Shown here piece after piece: positions 18,101 to 25,412 of a DNA stretch of 64,000 nt (position 1 is its first letter; each line of letters opens with the position of its first letter). The stretch spans positions 1-64,000 of the forward strand of contig NZ_JANAVY020000011.1 in NCBI RefSeq assembly GCF_025195085.2, in the 5' to 3' direction. Both the position numbers and the translations under genes were made by a program. Source of the DNA: Vibrio intestinalis (GTDB lineage Bacteria > Pseudomonadota > Gammaproteobacteria > Enterobacterales > Vibrionaceae). The notes below the pieces were generated by a model. It made no database searches. It saw only the letters and a program-made list of their open reading frames with translations, and was not told the DNA's origin.

Positions 18101-18457
18101 GCTGATTTTGAAGAGCAAGTGATTGATCGCAAAGTCGAGGGGGTGCCAACTGAACGCTTGGCAGAGCTAGACCCAAAAATTCAACGTCATGTGCAAGCAT
18201 ACTTTTGTCTGTTTTTGAAACATGGCGCTGAAGGTCAAGGTCTTACTGAAGATCAATGCTTCAACTATGCAGTAGAGATTGACGAGAAAGTGCGCAGAGC
18301 GGTGGCAGAGTTTTCAATCAACCCATCTGAGATTGAAAACCAGATCACTCTAGAGGTGCTGCCTTTACTGTTTGCTGATTTAGGCGTCGATAAAGCGCAA
18401 GTCATTGCCGAAGAAGTGGTGCAAATCACTCGCTTAGGTTTAGCAGGTCACCATTAA
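15179..18457 (+). CDS. hsdR: Type I restriction endonuclease subunit HsdR
   Basis: This is the motor and nuclease subunit, 1092 residues. The N-terminal PD-(D/E)xK nuclease shows Asp153 (IPDIV) and Glu167-x-Lys169 (VIEAKRP). The SF2 translocase follows: Walker A TTGSGKS (346-352), DEGH (452-455), a GFTGTPL motif III (about 477-483) and a later VDKLLTGFDEP plus QAIARVNR. The C-terminal helical domain binds the methyltransferase. All active residues are intact. The ATG at 15179 follows GGGACG. The final TAA overlaps the start of the metalloprotease gene (TAATG). Confidence 0.95.
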   Translation: MSGNLPNFREEQSAKIPALTLLTNLGYQFISPNECVVKRGNLSTVILPDVLRDVLKHKTFSFLGKDRQLSESAMDKIVHELANPAMNKGLKAANEKLYNALTYGISVTEFVEGKKANPTIVIIDWQNPENNQFHFTEELEVENAHGTGKRIPDIVCFVNGLPWVVIEAKRPDSSHEGKPTVAEGISQNIRNQKVDEIPHLFAYSQLLMSVNGNEGLYGTCGTPSKFWAKWKEEQITDATFARLKNTPLTPVQLDKLFAHRPAKVRDEYLSLIAGGDLMVTDQDRLLVSLLRHDRLLEMTQLFTLFDKKAGKIVARYQQVFGIKALIERVTSFDEQGARNGGVIWHTTGSGKSFTMVFLSKALIWIKELAKCRVVVVTDRVDLEDQLARTFASGGALSEKDRKTAMATTGKRLAEQIGKGNERIIFSIINKFGTAIELDECYNDSPDMIVLVDEGHRSQNGENNIRMQQALPKAAYIGFTGTPLLQDDKTENKFGKIIHSYTMQQAVEDKTVTPLLYEERVPELSTNDKALDAWFDRITDRLTEKQRTDLKKKFAQKGQIYQTEGRIELIAHDISDHFQNFKRQGLKGQLACDSKASAIQYKKLLDQIGKVTSVVAMSPPDTREGHDTVDGESKDVVQNWWKENVLDSDFGQDEKAYTKHIIEEFAKDDGPDLMIVVDKLLTGFDEPKNTVLYIDKPLKQHNLIQAIARVNRLHQKKEFGYLIDYRGILKELDATIADYQDLAERTQGGFDIDDLKGLYSRMDTEYKKLPGLYCELWAFFTDVKNTQDPQAMARVFAPNIEYVDGQPTDLNLKKRQDFYSTLTAFANCLKVALQSATYFEDKSFDDKRQIYKDTLKSMTSLRKVVREQAEETIDYDEYAESIRTMLDKHIGGVEIQESKGAYLVGNMGKDIKPEELSDDEARNKKDAITGRVTKMIEQDLADDPYAQEYFSKLLKQAIQQAKEMFDAPVKQYLLFADFEEQVIDRKVEGVPTERLAELDPKIQRHVQAYFCLFLKHGAEGQGLTEDQCFNYAVEIDEKVRRAVAEFSINPSEIENQITLEVLPLLFADLGVDKAQVIAEEVVQITRLGLAGHH

Positions 18458-19233
18458 TGGCTTCAACAGTCTCTGACGAGCGTAACAAGGAAGAATACAG
18501 CTTCATCTATGGGGATGAGGCTGTGAGCTATGAGGTGCTGCGTAAGCCCATCAAACAAGGAAAGAAGCGAAGCATTACCATCAAGGTGCAACCCAACTGT
18601 GATGTCACGGTTAGTACCCCAGAAGACGCTGAGCTTGAGGACATTCACCAAGCGGTAATGAAGCGTGCCAAGTGGATTTATGATGCCCTGAAAGAGTTTC
18701 GAGGTCATTTGGAGTACGTGCAGCCCAAACACTACGTCAGTGGTGAGATGCAGTTCTATCTTGGTCGTCGTTATGTGCTGAAGGTAGTAGAAGATGCAGA
18801 TGCCTTGCCAACGGTAAAAATGACTCGCGGTAAGTTACTTGTCACCTTGACGAGGTTTAACGATGACAAAACTGCCATGGTTAAAGCTTTAGTGCGCAAC
18901 TGGTACAAGGTTCGTGCTGAACGTATTTTCCATGAGCGCCTATCTGAGTTACTACCTCAAGCGACATGGGTTGATGGTATCCCAAGTTTTCGGGTGCTGC
19001 CAATGAGTAAGCAGTGGGGGAGCTGTTCTGCCAAAGGGAATTTGATGCTCAACCCTCACCTAATCAAAGCGCCTAAAGAATGTATAGATTACGTGATTCT
19101 GCATGAGCTTTGCCATATCGCTGAGCACAACCACAGTGAGAAATTCTGGCGCTTATTAACAAGCGTGATGCCTAATTGGAAAGCAGTAAAAGCCCGTTTA
19201 GATGGGATGGCTGAGTTGTATTTGAATGAATAA
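18457..19233 (+). CDS. YgjP-like (SprT/M48-related) zinc metalloprotease
   Basis: This 258-residue protein is of the YgjP/DUF45 family. The zincin motif is HELCH (His216, Glu217, His220), with a third ligand candidate at His226 in HNHSEKFW. The segment MSKQWGSCSAKGNLMLNP is the family's hallmark. The start codon overlaps the hsdR stop by one base, so translation is probably coupled. YgjP-like genes often accompany type I hsdR genes, and a role in processing or removing HsdR is plausible but inferred. No signal peptide or membrane segment is seen, so it should act in the cytoplasm. Confidence 0.9.
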   Translation: MASTVSDERNKEEYSFIYGDEAVSYEVLRKPIKQGKKRSITIKVQPNCDVTVSTPEDAELEDIHQAVMKRAKWIYDALKEFRGHLEYVQPKHYVSGEMQFYLGRRYVLKVVEDADALPTVKMTRGKLLVTLTRFNDDKTAMVKALVRNWYKVRAERIFHERLSELLPQATWVDGIPSFRVLPMSKQWGSCSAKGNLMLNPHLIKAPKECIDYVILHELCHIAEHNHSEKFWRLLTSVMPNWKAVKARLDGMAELYLNE

Positions 19234-19244
19234 GGATTGCTGAA

Positions 19245-19418
19245 ATGAGGTGCCCAATTTGTGAAAAGCATATTGGCTGGGACTGGCTAGAAGATGAATG
19301 CATCGAGCCAAACGAAGTCTTTGATTGTCCGCATTGCGATGAAACCCTGCACTATGAAGTGGATGAAGGCACATACCTTGGTGCGCAGCACGTAACGATT
19401 GAAATTGTGGATGATTAG
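19245..19418 (+). CDS. Small zinc-ribbon-like protein
   Basis: This 57-residue frame begins MRCPICEKHIGW and carries a second pair, CPHC, at residues 28-31. The CxxC...CxxC arrangement fits a zinc ribbon. The rest is strongly acidic. It starts 11 bases after the metalloprotease stop in the same direction, and a terminator follows about 180 bases later. It is probably the last gene of the type I operon; its function is unknown. Confidence 0.65.
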   Translation: MRCPICEKHIGWDWLEDECIEPNEVFDCPHCDETLHYEVDEGTYLGAQHVTIEIVDD

Positions 19419-19793
19419 GAGATAATGACCATTATTCAATGGTGAGTATTTATTCGCCTCCAATGGCGATTTATGCGGCGACTTTCAGTGTAGGCATGCC
19501 AGCGTTGGATATTTGCTCTAAGTGATAATTGTCCAATTATGAGCTACAAGCGTAATCAACTATTCTCAAAGTAGTCTTTTAGGCACATCTAACCAGCCGA
19601 CCATTAGGTCGGCTTTCTTTTTCTATCGCCGTGAACCCCCGTGCAGTTCATGTTAGCATTGCTATCAAAGTTCAAATAAAGCCCCTCTCATGAAGCTACT
19701 TCCCTTACTAAAACAGCCTCGCATTCACTGACGAAACCTTGTGTACTTCGTTAAATCACAACGTTTAAATCAGTTAATTGTAATGAGGTAAAA
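19419..19793. other. Gap at the right edge of the defence island
   Basis: About 375 bases hold no coding frame I can support. The region contains the terminator at 19595-19624 and then the leader of the acetyltransferase gene. It is the probable right boundary of the island, but I saw no copy of sequence from the integrase side that would mark an attachment site. Confidence 0.5.
19595..19624 (+). terminator. Intrinsic terminator after the restriction operon
   Basis: A perfect 7-bp stem (AGCCGAC / GTCGGCT) with a 6-base loop is followed by a T-rich tract. Confidence 0.85.
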
Positions 19794-20432
19794 ATGAGCG
19801 AGAAACATTGGTCAAAGTACCAACTGCTCCATGAAGTGGTCACCAACCCGAATATTATTATCCAAGGCCAACATAGCTACTACAGCGATTGTTGGGATAA
19901 CGGCTTTGAAGAGTCGGTTGTTCGCTATTTGCATGGCGATAAGGTGAGTCGTCAATGGGATCCAAGATGGCCAATAGATAAACTCTATATCGGTGATTAC
20001 GTCTGTATTGGCGCAGAAGTAGTGATCTTGATGGGAGGGAATCATACCCATCGTACCGATTGGTTCTGCTTGTATCCTTTTATGGAAACTATCGAAGAGG
20101 CCTATGTTGGCAAAGGTGATACTCATATTGGTAGTGGGTCATGGTTGGGTATGCGTGCGATGATCATGCCGGGTGTGACCATTGGTGAAGGGGCTGTTGT
20201 TGCGGCCAATAGTGTGGTGACAAAAGATGTCGAGCCTTATAGTGTGGTGGCGGGATCGCCAGCTAAACATCTTAAGTATCGTTTTGCGCCGGAAGTTGTA
20301 GAGGCGCTGTTAGCGATGAAAGTCTACCAATGGCCGAGTGAAAAGTTTAAAGCACTACAACCTTATCTATGTAGTGATGATTTAGCTCAGCTACAAGCAG
20401 CATTGAAAGAATACGATGCGCATAACAAGTAG
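19794..20432 (+). CDS. CatB-related O-acetyltransferase (hexapeptide repeat)
   Basis: This 212-residue left-handed beta-helix acetyltransferase is of the Vat/CatB xenobiotic family. Hexapeptide turns run from about residue 60 to 165 (for example IGDYVCIGAEVVIL and MIMPGVTIGEGAVVAANSVV). The His in GGNHTHRTDW aligns with the catalytic His of type B chloramphenicol acetyltransferases, and DVEPYSVVAGSPAK is the usual coenzyme A-side ending. Residue details differ from known resistance enzymes, so acceptor and any drug resistance are uncertain. AGG lies before the ATG, and it is a single gene with its own terminator. Confidence 0.85.
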   Translation: MSEKHWSKYQLLHEVVTNPNIIIQGQHSYYSDCWDNGFEESVVRYLHGDKVSRQWDPRWPIDKLYIGDYVCIGAEVVILMGGNHTHRTDWFCLYPFMETIEEAYVGKGDTHIGSGSWLGMRAMIMPGVTIGEGAVVAANSVVTKDVEPYSVVAGSPAKHLKYRFAPEVVEALLAMKVYQWPSEKFKALQPYLCSDDLAQLQAALKEYDAHNK

Positions 20433-20453
20433 TGGCTATTGGTTTTAGTCTGT

Positions 20454-20484
20454 AAAAATGCCAGCGCCTGTCGCTGGCATTTTT
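20454..20484 (+). terminator. Intrinsic terminator after the acetyltransferase gene
   Basis: A strong GC stem (ATGCCAGCG / CGCTGGCAT) with a 5-base loop is flanked by A and T runs, so it could work in both directions. Confidence 0.92.
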
Positions 20485-20625
20485 ACATCTAGAAACGATA
20501 TCAAGTTTCGGGTTTTATAAATTGTTATGAGCGTCTGAAAATTCATCGCTGCGGATTGAAGGTTTTATGAGCAACTGGCAGCGTAGCTTTTTGATTAATC
20601 GGAATTATATCAATAGGTCGAATGT

Positions 20626-21195
20626 ATGAAGCGAATAATAACTTATGCTGCGCTCACGATAGGATTAGTGGGCTGCGCGCAACATCCTCCGCAACAAGAC
20701 TCTTCTGAAGTGACTTTTGTATTGGGTAACCTTTCGAGTTCTTACCAAGTAAAGGTGTCGCAAGGTAGCATCGAGCAGGGGCGCTTTGTCGAAGATTGGT
20801 TTGCGAGTGTTGATCACAAGCTCACCGAAGATACGCGTTACATCATTGGCAATGCCAAAGTGGGCAGTTATATCGCGATATCCTCAACAACGGCTCACGA
20901 TGCGAGCGGAAACTATCTTGGTAAGTTTACCCCGTGCAACAAAACACTAGTGTTTAGGCTCCCGCTAGAGGCTAACGATGTTTACATCACAGATATTAAC
21001 TATCAGTGGGAGAACGTGGCGATATACCCCATGTACGCTGACCAATTAGAGCATGCTCAGCAATATTTCCGTCAACATAGCGAGTTTGGTATTGGCGAGT
21101 TAAAGCCGATCATTCACTTGCAGTTAAATGCTGACCTTTACCATGACTGCGAAACATTAAGCCCCCATCCATACGCTTTAGAGAGGCCAATTTAG
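20626..21195 (+). CDS. Putative lipoprotein
   Basis: This 189-residue protein has a lipoprotein signal (MKRIITYAALTIGLVGC, lipobox LVGC with Cys17). The mature part is beta-rich (for example SSEVTFVLGNLSSSYQVKV), with two further Cys residues that could form a disulfide in the periplasm. I do not recognise the family. It is flanked by the acetyltransferase terminator and a long gap, so it is probably monocistronic. Confidence 0.65.
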   Translation: MKRIITYAALTIGLVGCAQHPPQQDSSEVTFVLGNLSSSYQVKVSQGSIEQGRFVEDWFASVDHKLTEDTRYIIGNAKVGSYIAISSTTAHDASGNYLGKFTPCNKTLVFRLPLEANDVYITDINYQWENVAIYPMYADQLEHAQQYFRQHSEFGIGELKPIIHLQLNADLYHDCETLSPHPYALERPI

Positions 21196-21621
21196 CCCTC
21201 AATCGCTGGTTTTGCATAGGCGCATTAAGCGCAAGGTTATTTATGCATTTTCGCTGGTATAAATAGCGGTTGTTCGTTGGGCAAATACCATAAATGGCGA
21301 TGTTACTGTGAGGTCATCATCAGAAATGAACAAAAAAAGGAAATTGCTTTAATTTTTGCGATGAGATTCTATTCACTAATTAGGAATTAATAGAAATTTT
21401 TAATCGTTATTTCTAAGTGTAGCTAATAAAAGATACGGATATTTAGTCTGCTGTTGATTAAATATCCGTTATTTACAATACGCTTAGTGGAAATTTAATT
21501 TGAGGTTAGTCACTTTTAAAGGGAATATTTTCACTTACTATCACTGCCACCTTACTTTTCTTCCCAATAACGACATTAAGAAATAAATATTTCTGTACCT
21601 AATATAAGGATAACAATCAAC
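21196..21621. promoter_or_regulatory. Long AT-rich leader upstream of the triple RidA gene
   Basis: These 426 bases have no supported gene. They contain an 11-bp perfect inverted repeat (ACGGATATTTA at 21435-21445 and TAAATATCCGT at 21459-21469, 13-base loop) and end in a clear AAGGATAAC ribosome site. The inverted repeat has no T tract, so an operator or a structured 5' leader is more likely than a terminator. Confidence 0.45.
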
Positions 21622-22884
21622 ATGAGCGGCGTAATCATTAAAAATTCTCGCAACACAGAGAATGCACCAATTAGCCCTGTATCAACTCAAACAGTTGCGT
21701 TTTCTCACTACAATAACATCTCTGCTCAGCTACCTATTAACACAGCGGGTGAGATTGTTGTTGGCGGCGTAAAAGAGCAAGCGGCTCAATGTTTAGAAAA
21801 CATTAAAGCGATCGTTGAAAGCATCGGTCACGTAATGGAAGACGTTGTTAAAGTTAACGTATTCCTTAAGAACATCGAAGATGCAGCACAAGTAGATGAA
21901 GTTTACGCTTCATTCTTCAATGGTTACTTCCCAACTCGCACAACAGTTGCAGTTGACGCACTACCAATGAGCGATGCTCTAGTGCAAATCGATGCAATCA
22001 TCTCAAACGGTGAAGGTACAACTCCTCAAGCGGCTTGCCCACTAATCAAGCTAGCTCGTAACACAGAAAACGCACCAATTAGCCCTGTTTCAACTCAAAC
22101 AGTTGCGTTCTCTCACTACAACAACATCTCTTCTCAGCTTCCTATCGACCCTGCAACAGGCAAGCTAGTAGAAGGTGGCGTTCAAGAGCAAGCGGCTCAG
22201 TGTCTACGTAACATCAAAAACATCATGGAAAGCATTGATGTACCATTCGATGACATCGTAAAAGTAACTGTATTTGTTAAAGATCTAGCAGATCTAGATG
22301 CAGTAAACGCAGCGTACACTACGTTCTTCCCTGATTCTTCAATTGCTCGTACAGTGGGTTACATGCCTGCGCGTACTAACGCAGTAGTTGCTGATCTAGC
22401 AATGGGTGCACGCGTTCAAATGGATGCAGTAGTATCACACGGCGACGGCACACCACCGCAAGAAGTTGAAGACCGTCACGGCATTGTTATCCGTGCTAAC
22501 AACACAGATAAAGCGCCACGCAACCCACTACACACTCAAACTGTAGCGTTCTCTCACTACAACCACATTGCGGCTCAGCTACCACTAGACGTAGCAACAA
22601 ACGCATTGGTTGAAGGTGATACTCAAGCGCAAGCGAAACAATGTCTGAACAACATCAAAGCGATCGTTGAAAGCATTGGTCACGTGATGGATGACGTTGT
22701 TAAAGTGAACATTCAGCTTAAAGATATGGCTGACCTAGACGCTGTAAACGAAATCTACACTACGTTCTTCAAAGGCGCGCTACCAGCTCGCACTGTTGTG
22801 GGTGTATCTCAAATCGCAATGGGTGCGGCAGTTCAAATTGATGCAACAGTATCAAATGCGGAAGGTACACCACCAAACGCATAA
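21622..22884 (+). CDS. Triple-domain RidA (YjgF/YER057c) family protein
   Basis: This 420-residue protein consists of three consecutive RidA domains, beginning near residues 11, 147 and 294. Each opens with a near-identical segment (TQTVAFSHYN(N/H)I) and closes with V(Q)(I/M)DA. RidA proteins hydrolyse reactive enamine/imine intermediates made by PLP enzymes and normally form homotrimers with active sites between subunits. The Arg that binds the carboxylate of the substrate has a counterpart in each domain: Arg106, Arg251 (or Arg243) and Arg390. One chain could therefore fold as a covalent pseudo-trimer. Codon choice is strongly biased and the ribosome site is good, suggesting high expression. 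The repeats also remain similar at DNA level, pointing to internal duplication. Confidence 0.9.
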   Translation: MSGVIIKNSRNTENAPISPVSTQTVAFSHYNNISAQLPINTAGEIVVGGVKEQAAQCLENIKAIVESIGHVMEDVVKVNVFLKNIEDAAQVDEVYASFFNGYFPTRTTVAVDALPMSDALVQIDAIISNGEGTTPQAACPLIKLARNTENAPISPVSTQTVAFSHYNNISSQLPIDPATGKLVEGGVQEQAAQCLRNIKNIMESIDVPFDDIVKVTVFVKDLADLDAVNAAYTTFFPDSSIARTVGYMPARTNAVVADLAMGARVQMDAVVSHGDGTPPQEVEDRHGIVIRANNTDKAPRNPLHTQTVAFSHYNHIAAQLPLDVATNALVEGDTQAQAKQCLNNIKAIVESIGHVMDDVVKVNIQLKDMADLDAVNEIYTTFFKGALPARTVVGVSQIAMGAAVQIDATVSNAEGTPPNA

Positions 22885-22935
22885 TATTTAAAACTAATTA
22901 GTAATATAATTAGTTTAAATATAAATAATAAATAG

Positions 22936-22969
22936 AAGGCACTGTGTAAATAACGCAGTGCCTTTTTTT
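22936..22969 (+). terminator. Intrinsic terminator after the RidA gene
   Basis: A perfect 9-bp stem (AAGGCACTG / CAGTGCCTT) with an 11-base loop is followed by a run of T. Confidence 0.9.
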
Positions 22970-23173
22970 ATTCATGTTATGGATAATTATTTGTGAGGTT
23001 GAAAGTTAAATAATAATTGCATAAACGATAACAAGTTTTGCTTGTTAAATTATATTTTGATTATTTGTTATACGCTTGATAGTTTCTGCTAATCAATAGA
23101 ATTGATAAAAGCGATTAGAGCTAAGTCAATTTCAAAATTAAGCTACTCAGGAAGTAAAGAATGAGTAGCAACA

Positions 23174-24043
23174 ATGAGTAACAGAGCTTTAGTCGTAGAA
23201 GGCGGCGCGATGCGTGGTGTGTTTGCCAGCGGGGTATTAGACAGTTTTATGGCTAAGGAATATCAGCCGTATGATTTTGTGATTGGTGTATCGGCAGGCG
23301 CATCCAACTTAGTGGGCTACCTTGCAAATCAGCCTAAGCGAAGTTTTGCAGTAATCAGCCAGTTAGCCACTCAAAAACGTTTCTTTAACCGTACTCGTTT
23401 TGTTCGCGGTGGCGATCTCGTGGATGTGAAATGGCTGATTGAACAGTCAAATCAGCGTTTTCCTATCGACTATGATCGAGTGCTGCAAACCCCTATGTAT
23501 GCCGCCGTAACCAATATCGAGACGGGTGGCGCAGACTACTTCCGACTCAATGAAGAAAATTTAGATTCGGTGCTAGAGGCAACCACCGCTTTACCTATCG
23601 CCTATAAGTCTACGCCTTGCTTTTCAGGCGGGTGTTACACTGATGGCGGTGTGGCGGATTCTATCCCGGTAAAAGAGGCCTATCGCCGAGGTGCGCGCGA
23701 TATTACGGTGATTCTGTCCCATCCATTGAGCTATGAAATGAAACCGATGAAAGCGCCATGGTTGATGAAAACCCTGCTAGCTCGCTACCCAAACATCGCC
23801 GAATCAATGTTGGTAAGAGCTAACAATTACAATCAATCACTGGCGTTTATTCGCAATCCGCCAAAAGATGCGACAATCCGAGTGATTGCACCACCCGAAT
23901 CATTTGCCGTTAAGCGTTTAACCATGAAGCCAGAGATATTGGAGCAAGGCTATCAAATGGGCGTTGATGCTGGGCAAACCCACTTGGAGATTCAGCAAGG
24001 TGTTCATGGCCTCAGTGAAGAGAATTGTCATTTCTGTTTCTGA
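23174..24043 (+). CDS. Patatin-like phospholipase (YjjU-type)
   Basis: This 289-residue protein has the patatin Ser-Asp dyad: oxyanion motif GGAMRG (10-15), nucleophile elbow GVSAG with Ser40, and DGG at 157-159. It has no signal peptide and is likely a cytoplasmic lipid acyl hydrolase; the substrate is unknown. A Cys-containing tail (ENCHFCF) ends the protein. The ATG at 23174 lies inside a tiny frame that starts at 23161 with a better AGGA site and ends at 23181, so start selection may involve translational coupling. Confidence 0.87.
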   Translation: MSNRALVVEGGAMRGVFASGVLDSFMAKEYQPYDFVIGVSAGASNLVGYLANQPKRSFAVISQLATQKRFFNRTRFVRGGDLVDVKWLIEQSNQRFPIDYDRVLQTPMYAAVTNIETGGADYFRLNEENLDSVLEATTALPIAYKSTPCFSGGCYTDGGVADSIPVKEAYRRGARDITVILSHPLSYEMKPMKAPWLMKTLLARYPNIAESMLVRANNYNQSLAFIRNPPKDATIRVIAPPESFAVKRLTMKPEILEQGYQMGVDAGQTHLEIQQGVHGLSEENCHFCF

Positions 24044-24130
24044 TAACTTTGGGGGCGCAGGTGTGTTTGCAACGTCGTTTAGCTAGTATAGTGATAGTGG
24101 TGTCAGTTGAGAATTAAGGAAGTCGTGAGA

Positions 24131-24745
24131 ATGGATTCAAACACTCTGTATTATGTGCATGATCCGATGTGCTCTTGGTGTTGGGGCTATCAGCCAACAT
24201 GGCAAAAGATAAAACAATCTTTGCCAGAGGGTGTCAGGCTGCAATATTTGGCGGGTGGTTTAGCGCCCGATAGTGATGTGCCTATGCCAGAGCCAATGCA
24301 GCAACAAATTGCAGCGTATTGGCACAAAATTGAAGATTACTTGGGCACAGAGTTTAACCATGACTTTTGGAAAGATAATACTCCGAGACGCTCCACTTAC
24401 CCTGCTTGTCGCTCTGTTCTGGCTGCGCGAGCGCAAGGTGCAGAGCAAGCGATGATTACAGCTATTCAGCATGCCTATTACTTACATGCGAAGAATCCGA
24501 GTGATGTGGATGTGCATATCGGTCTAGCTCAGCAACTCAACTTAAACGTAGAGCAGTTTGCCCGTGATATGGCCTCAAGTGAGCTTAACCAACAGCTTCT
24601 TGATGAGATCGCGTTTGCCCGTTCAATTGGCGGTAACAGTTTTCCTTCGCTGTTTTTGAAAACGTCGCAAGGTATTACGGAACTGCCGATTGATTACAAA
24701 GAGAGCGAAAAAACCATAGCGCAAATCGACGCTATATTGGGGTAA
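24131..24745 (+). CDS. DsbA-family thioredoxin-fold protein (FrnE-like)
   Basis: This 204-residue protein has a thioredoxin-fold beginning (LYYVHDPMCSWCWGYQ), with the CxxC pair Cys14 and Cys17. The helical insertion typical of the DsbA/FrnE group follows, with a cis-Pro-like segment GGNSFPSLFL near residue 170. There is no signal peptide, so it acts in the cytoplasm, possibly as a dithiol oxidoreductase or isomerase. The frame opens at a TTG at 24107, but the ATG at 24131 gives the natural domain start. Confidence 0.85.
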   Translation: MDSNTLYYVHDPMCSWCWGYQPTWQKIKQSLPEGVRLQYLAGGLAPDSDVPMPEPMQQQIAAYWHKIEDYLGTEFNHDFWKDNTPRRSTYPACRSVLAARAQGAEQAMITAIQHAYYLHAKNPSDVDVHIGLAQQLNLNVEQFARDMASSELNQQLLDEIAFARSIGGNSFPSLFLKTSQGITELPIDYKESEKTIAQIDAILG

Positions 24746-24783
24746 ATAGCTTATTTTTGGTTAGTTGCCTTCTTAATATGTCA

Positions 24784-24842
24784 TGTTCAATTTACTGTAC
24801 AAGTATGTTTATGAAGACTATACTTGTTCAATTAATCGTACA
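24784..24842 (+). promoter_or_regulatory. Duplicated YefM-type operator
   Basis: Two 18-base direct repeats differing at three positions (24784-24801 and 24825-24842) each contain a TGTTCA half and a (T/C)GTACA half exactly 12 bases apart. The TGTACA core and 12-base spacing match what is described for the E. coli yefM-yoeB operator. The second copy ends 12 bases before the yefM start codon. Binding by YefM/YoeB is inferred. Confidence 0.65.
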
Positions 24843-24854
24843 TGTGGAGTTCTT

Positions 24855-25109
24855 ATGAGAATCGTATCTTTTACTGAGGCTAGAAATGGTCTTAAAGCTG
24901 TTTTGGACGGTGTAGTTAATGATGCTGATACTACCGTTATTACGCGCCGTGATTCTGAAGATGCAGTGGTTATGTCTTTAGACTATTACAATAGTCTTAT
25001 GGAGACAGTTCACTTACTACGCTCTCCTCAAAATGCAGAACACCTAAACCGCTCTATAGCGCAGTATCGTGCTGGTAAAACAACCACGCGAGAGCTAATT
25101 GATGAGTAG
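24855..25109 (+). CDS. yefM: YefM-family (Phd/YefM) type II antitoxin
   Basis: This 84-residue antitoxin begins MRIVSFTEARNGLKAVLD, the standard YefM DNA-binding N-terminus, followed by TVITRRDSEDAVVMSLDYYNSL. Its unstructured C-terminus, which wraps the toxin, ends GKTTTRELIDE. The ATG at 24855 with GGAG upstream is preferred over a longer frame from 24783, which would run through the operator repeats. It overlaps the toxin gene by 8 bases. It neutralises YoeB and represses the promoter. Confidence 0.92.
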   Translation: MRIVSFTEARNGLKAVLDGVVNDADTTVITRRDSEDAVVMSLDYYNSLMETVHLLRSPQNAEHLNRSIAQYRAGKTTTRELIDE

Positions 25110-25371
25110 TCATCAACGTTTGTTGTCATGGACTGATGACGCATGGGGTGACTACCTGTATTGGCAAACTCAGGATAAGAAAACACTCAAGCGCATTAAT
25201 AAACTTATCAATGATGTTAAGCGTTCTCCTTTTGATGGTATCGGTAAACCAGAAGCCTTAAAAGAGAACTTAGCTGGTTTTTGGTCTCGTCGTATTGATG
25301 ATACAAATAGGCTTGTTTATGCCGTCGATGATCAAGCGATAACGATAATTTCGTGTCGTTACCATTATTAA
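25102..25371 (+). CDS. yoeB: YoeB-family mRNA interferase toxin
   Basis: This 89-residue ribosome-dependent endoribonuclease of the RelE superfamily has its catalytic residues intact: Glu51 in GKPEALK, Arg70 in DDTNRLVY, and His88 with Tyr89 at the terminus (CRYHY). These match E. coli YoeB Glu46, Arg65, His83 and Tyr84 with a constant offset of five. The ATG at 25102 overlaps the antitoxin stop. The toxin looks functional. The module sits between unrelated genes, as mobile toxin-antitoxin pairs often do. Confidence 0.93.
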   Translation: MSSHQRLLSWTDDAWGDYLYWQTQDKKTLKRINKLINDVKRSPFDGIGKPEALKENLAGFWSRRIDDTNRLVYAVDDQAITIISCRYHY

Positions 25372-25412
25372 ATTAGCTTCACCGCTCTGGTATTTTACAA
25401 ACACCTAATTCG

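Noticed and set aside
9111-19793. Matching attachment-site repeats flanking the defence island
   Set aside because: I compared the gap before the integrase with the gap after the zinc-ribbon gene by eye and found no convincing repeat.
19794-20432. Chloramphenicol resistance gene in an integron cassette
   Set aside because: The enzyme is only CatB-related, and no integron attachment site flanks it; it has its own promoter region and terminator.
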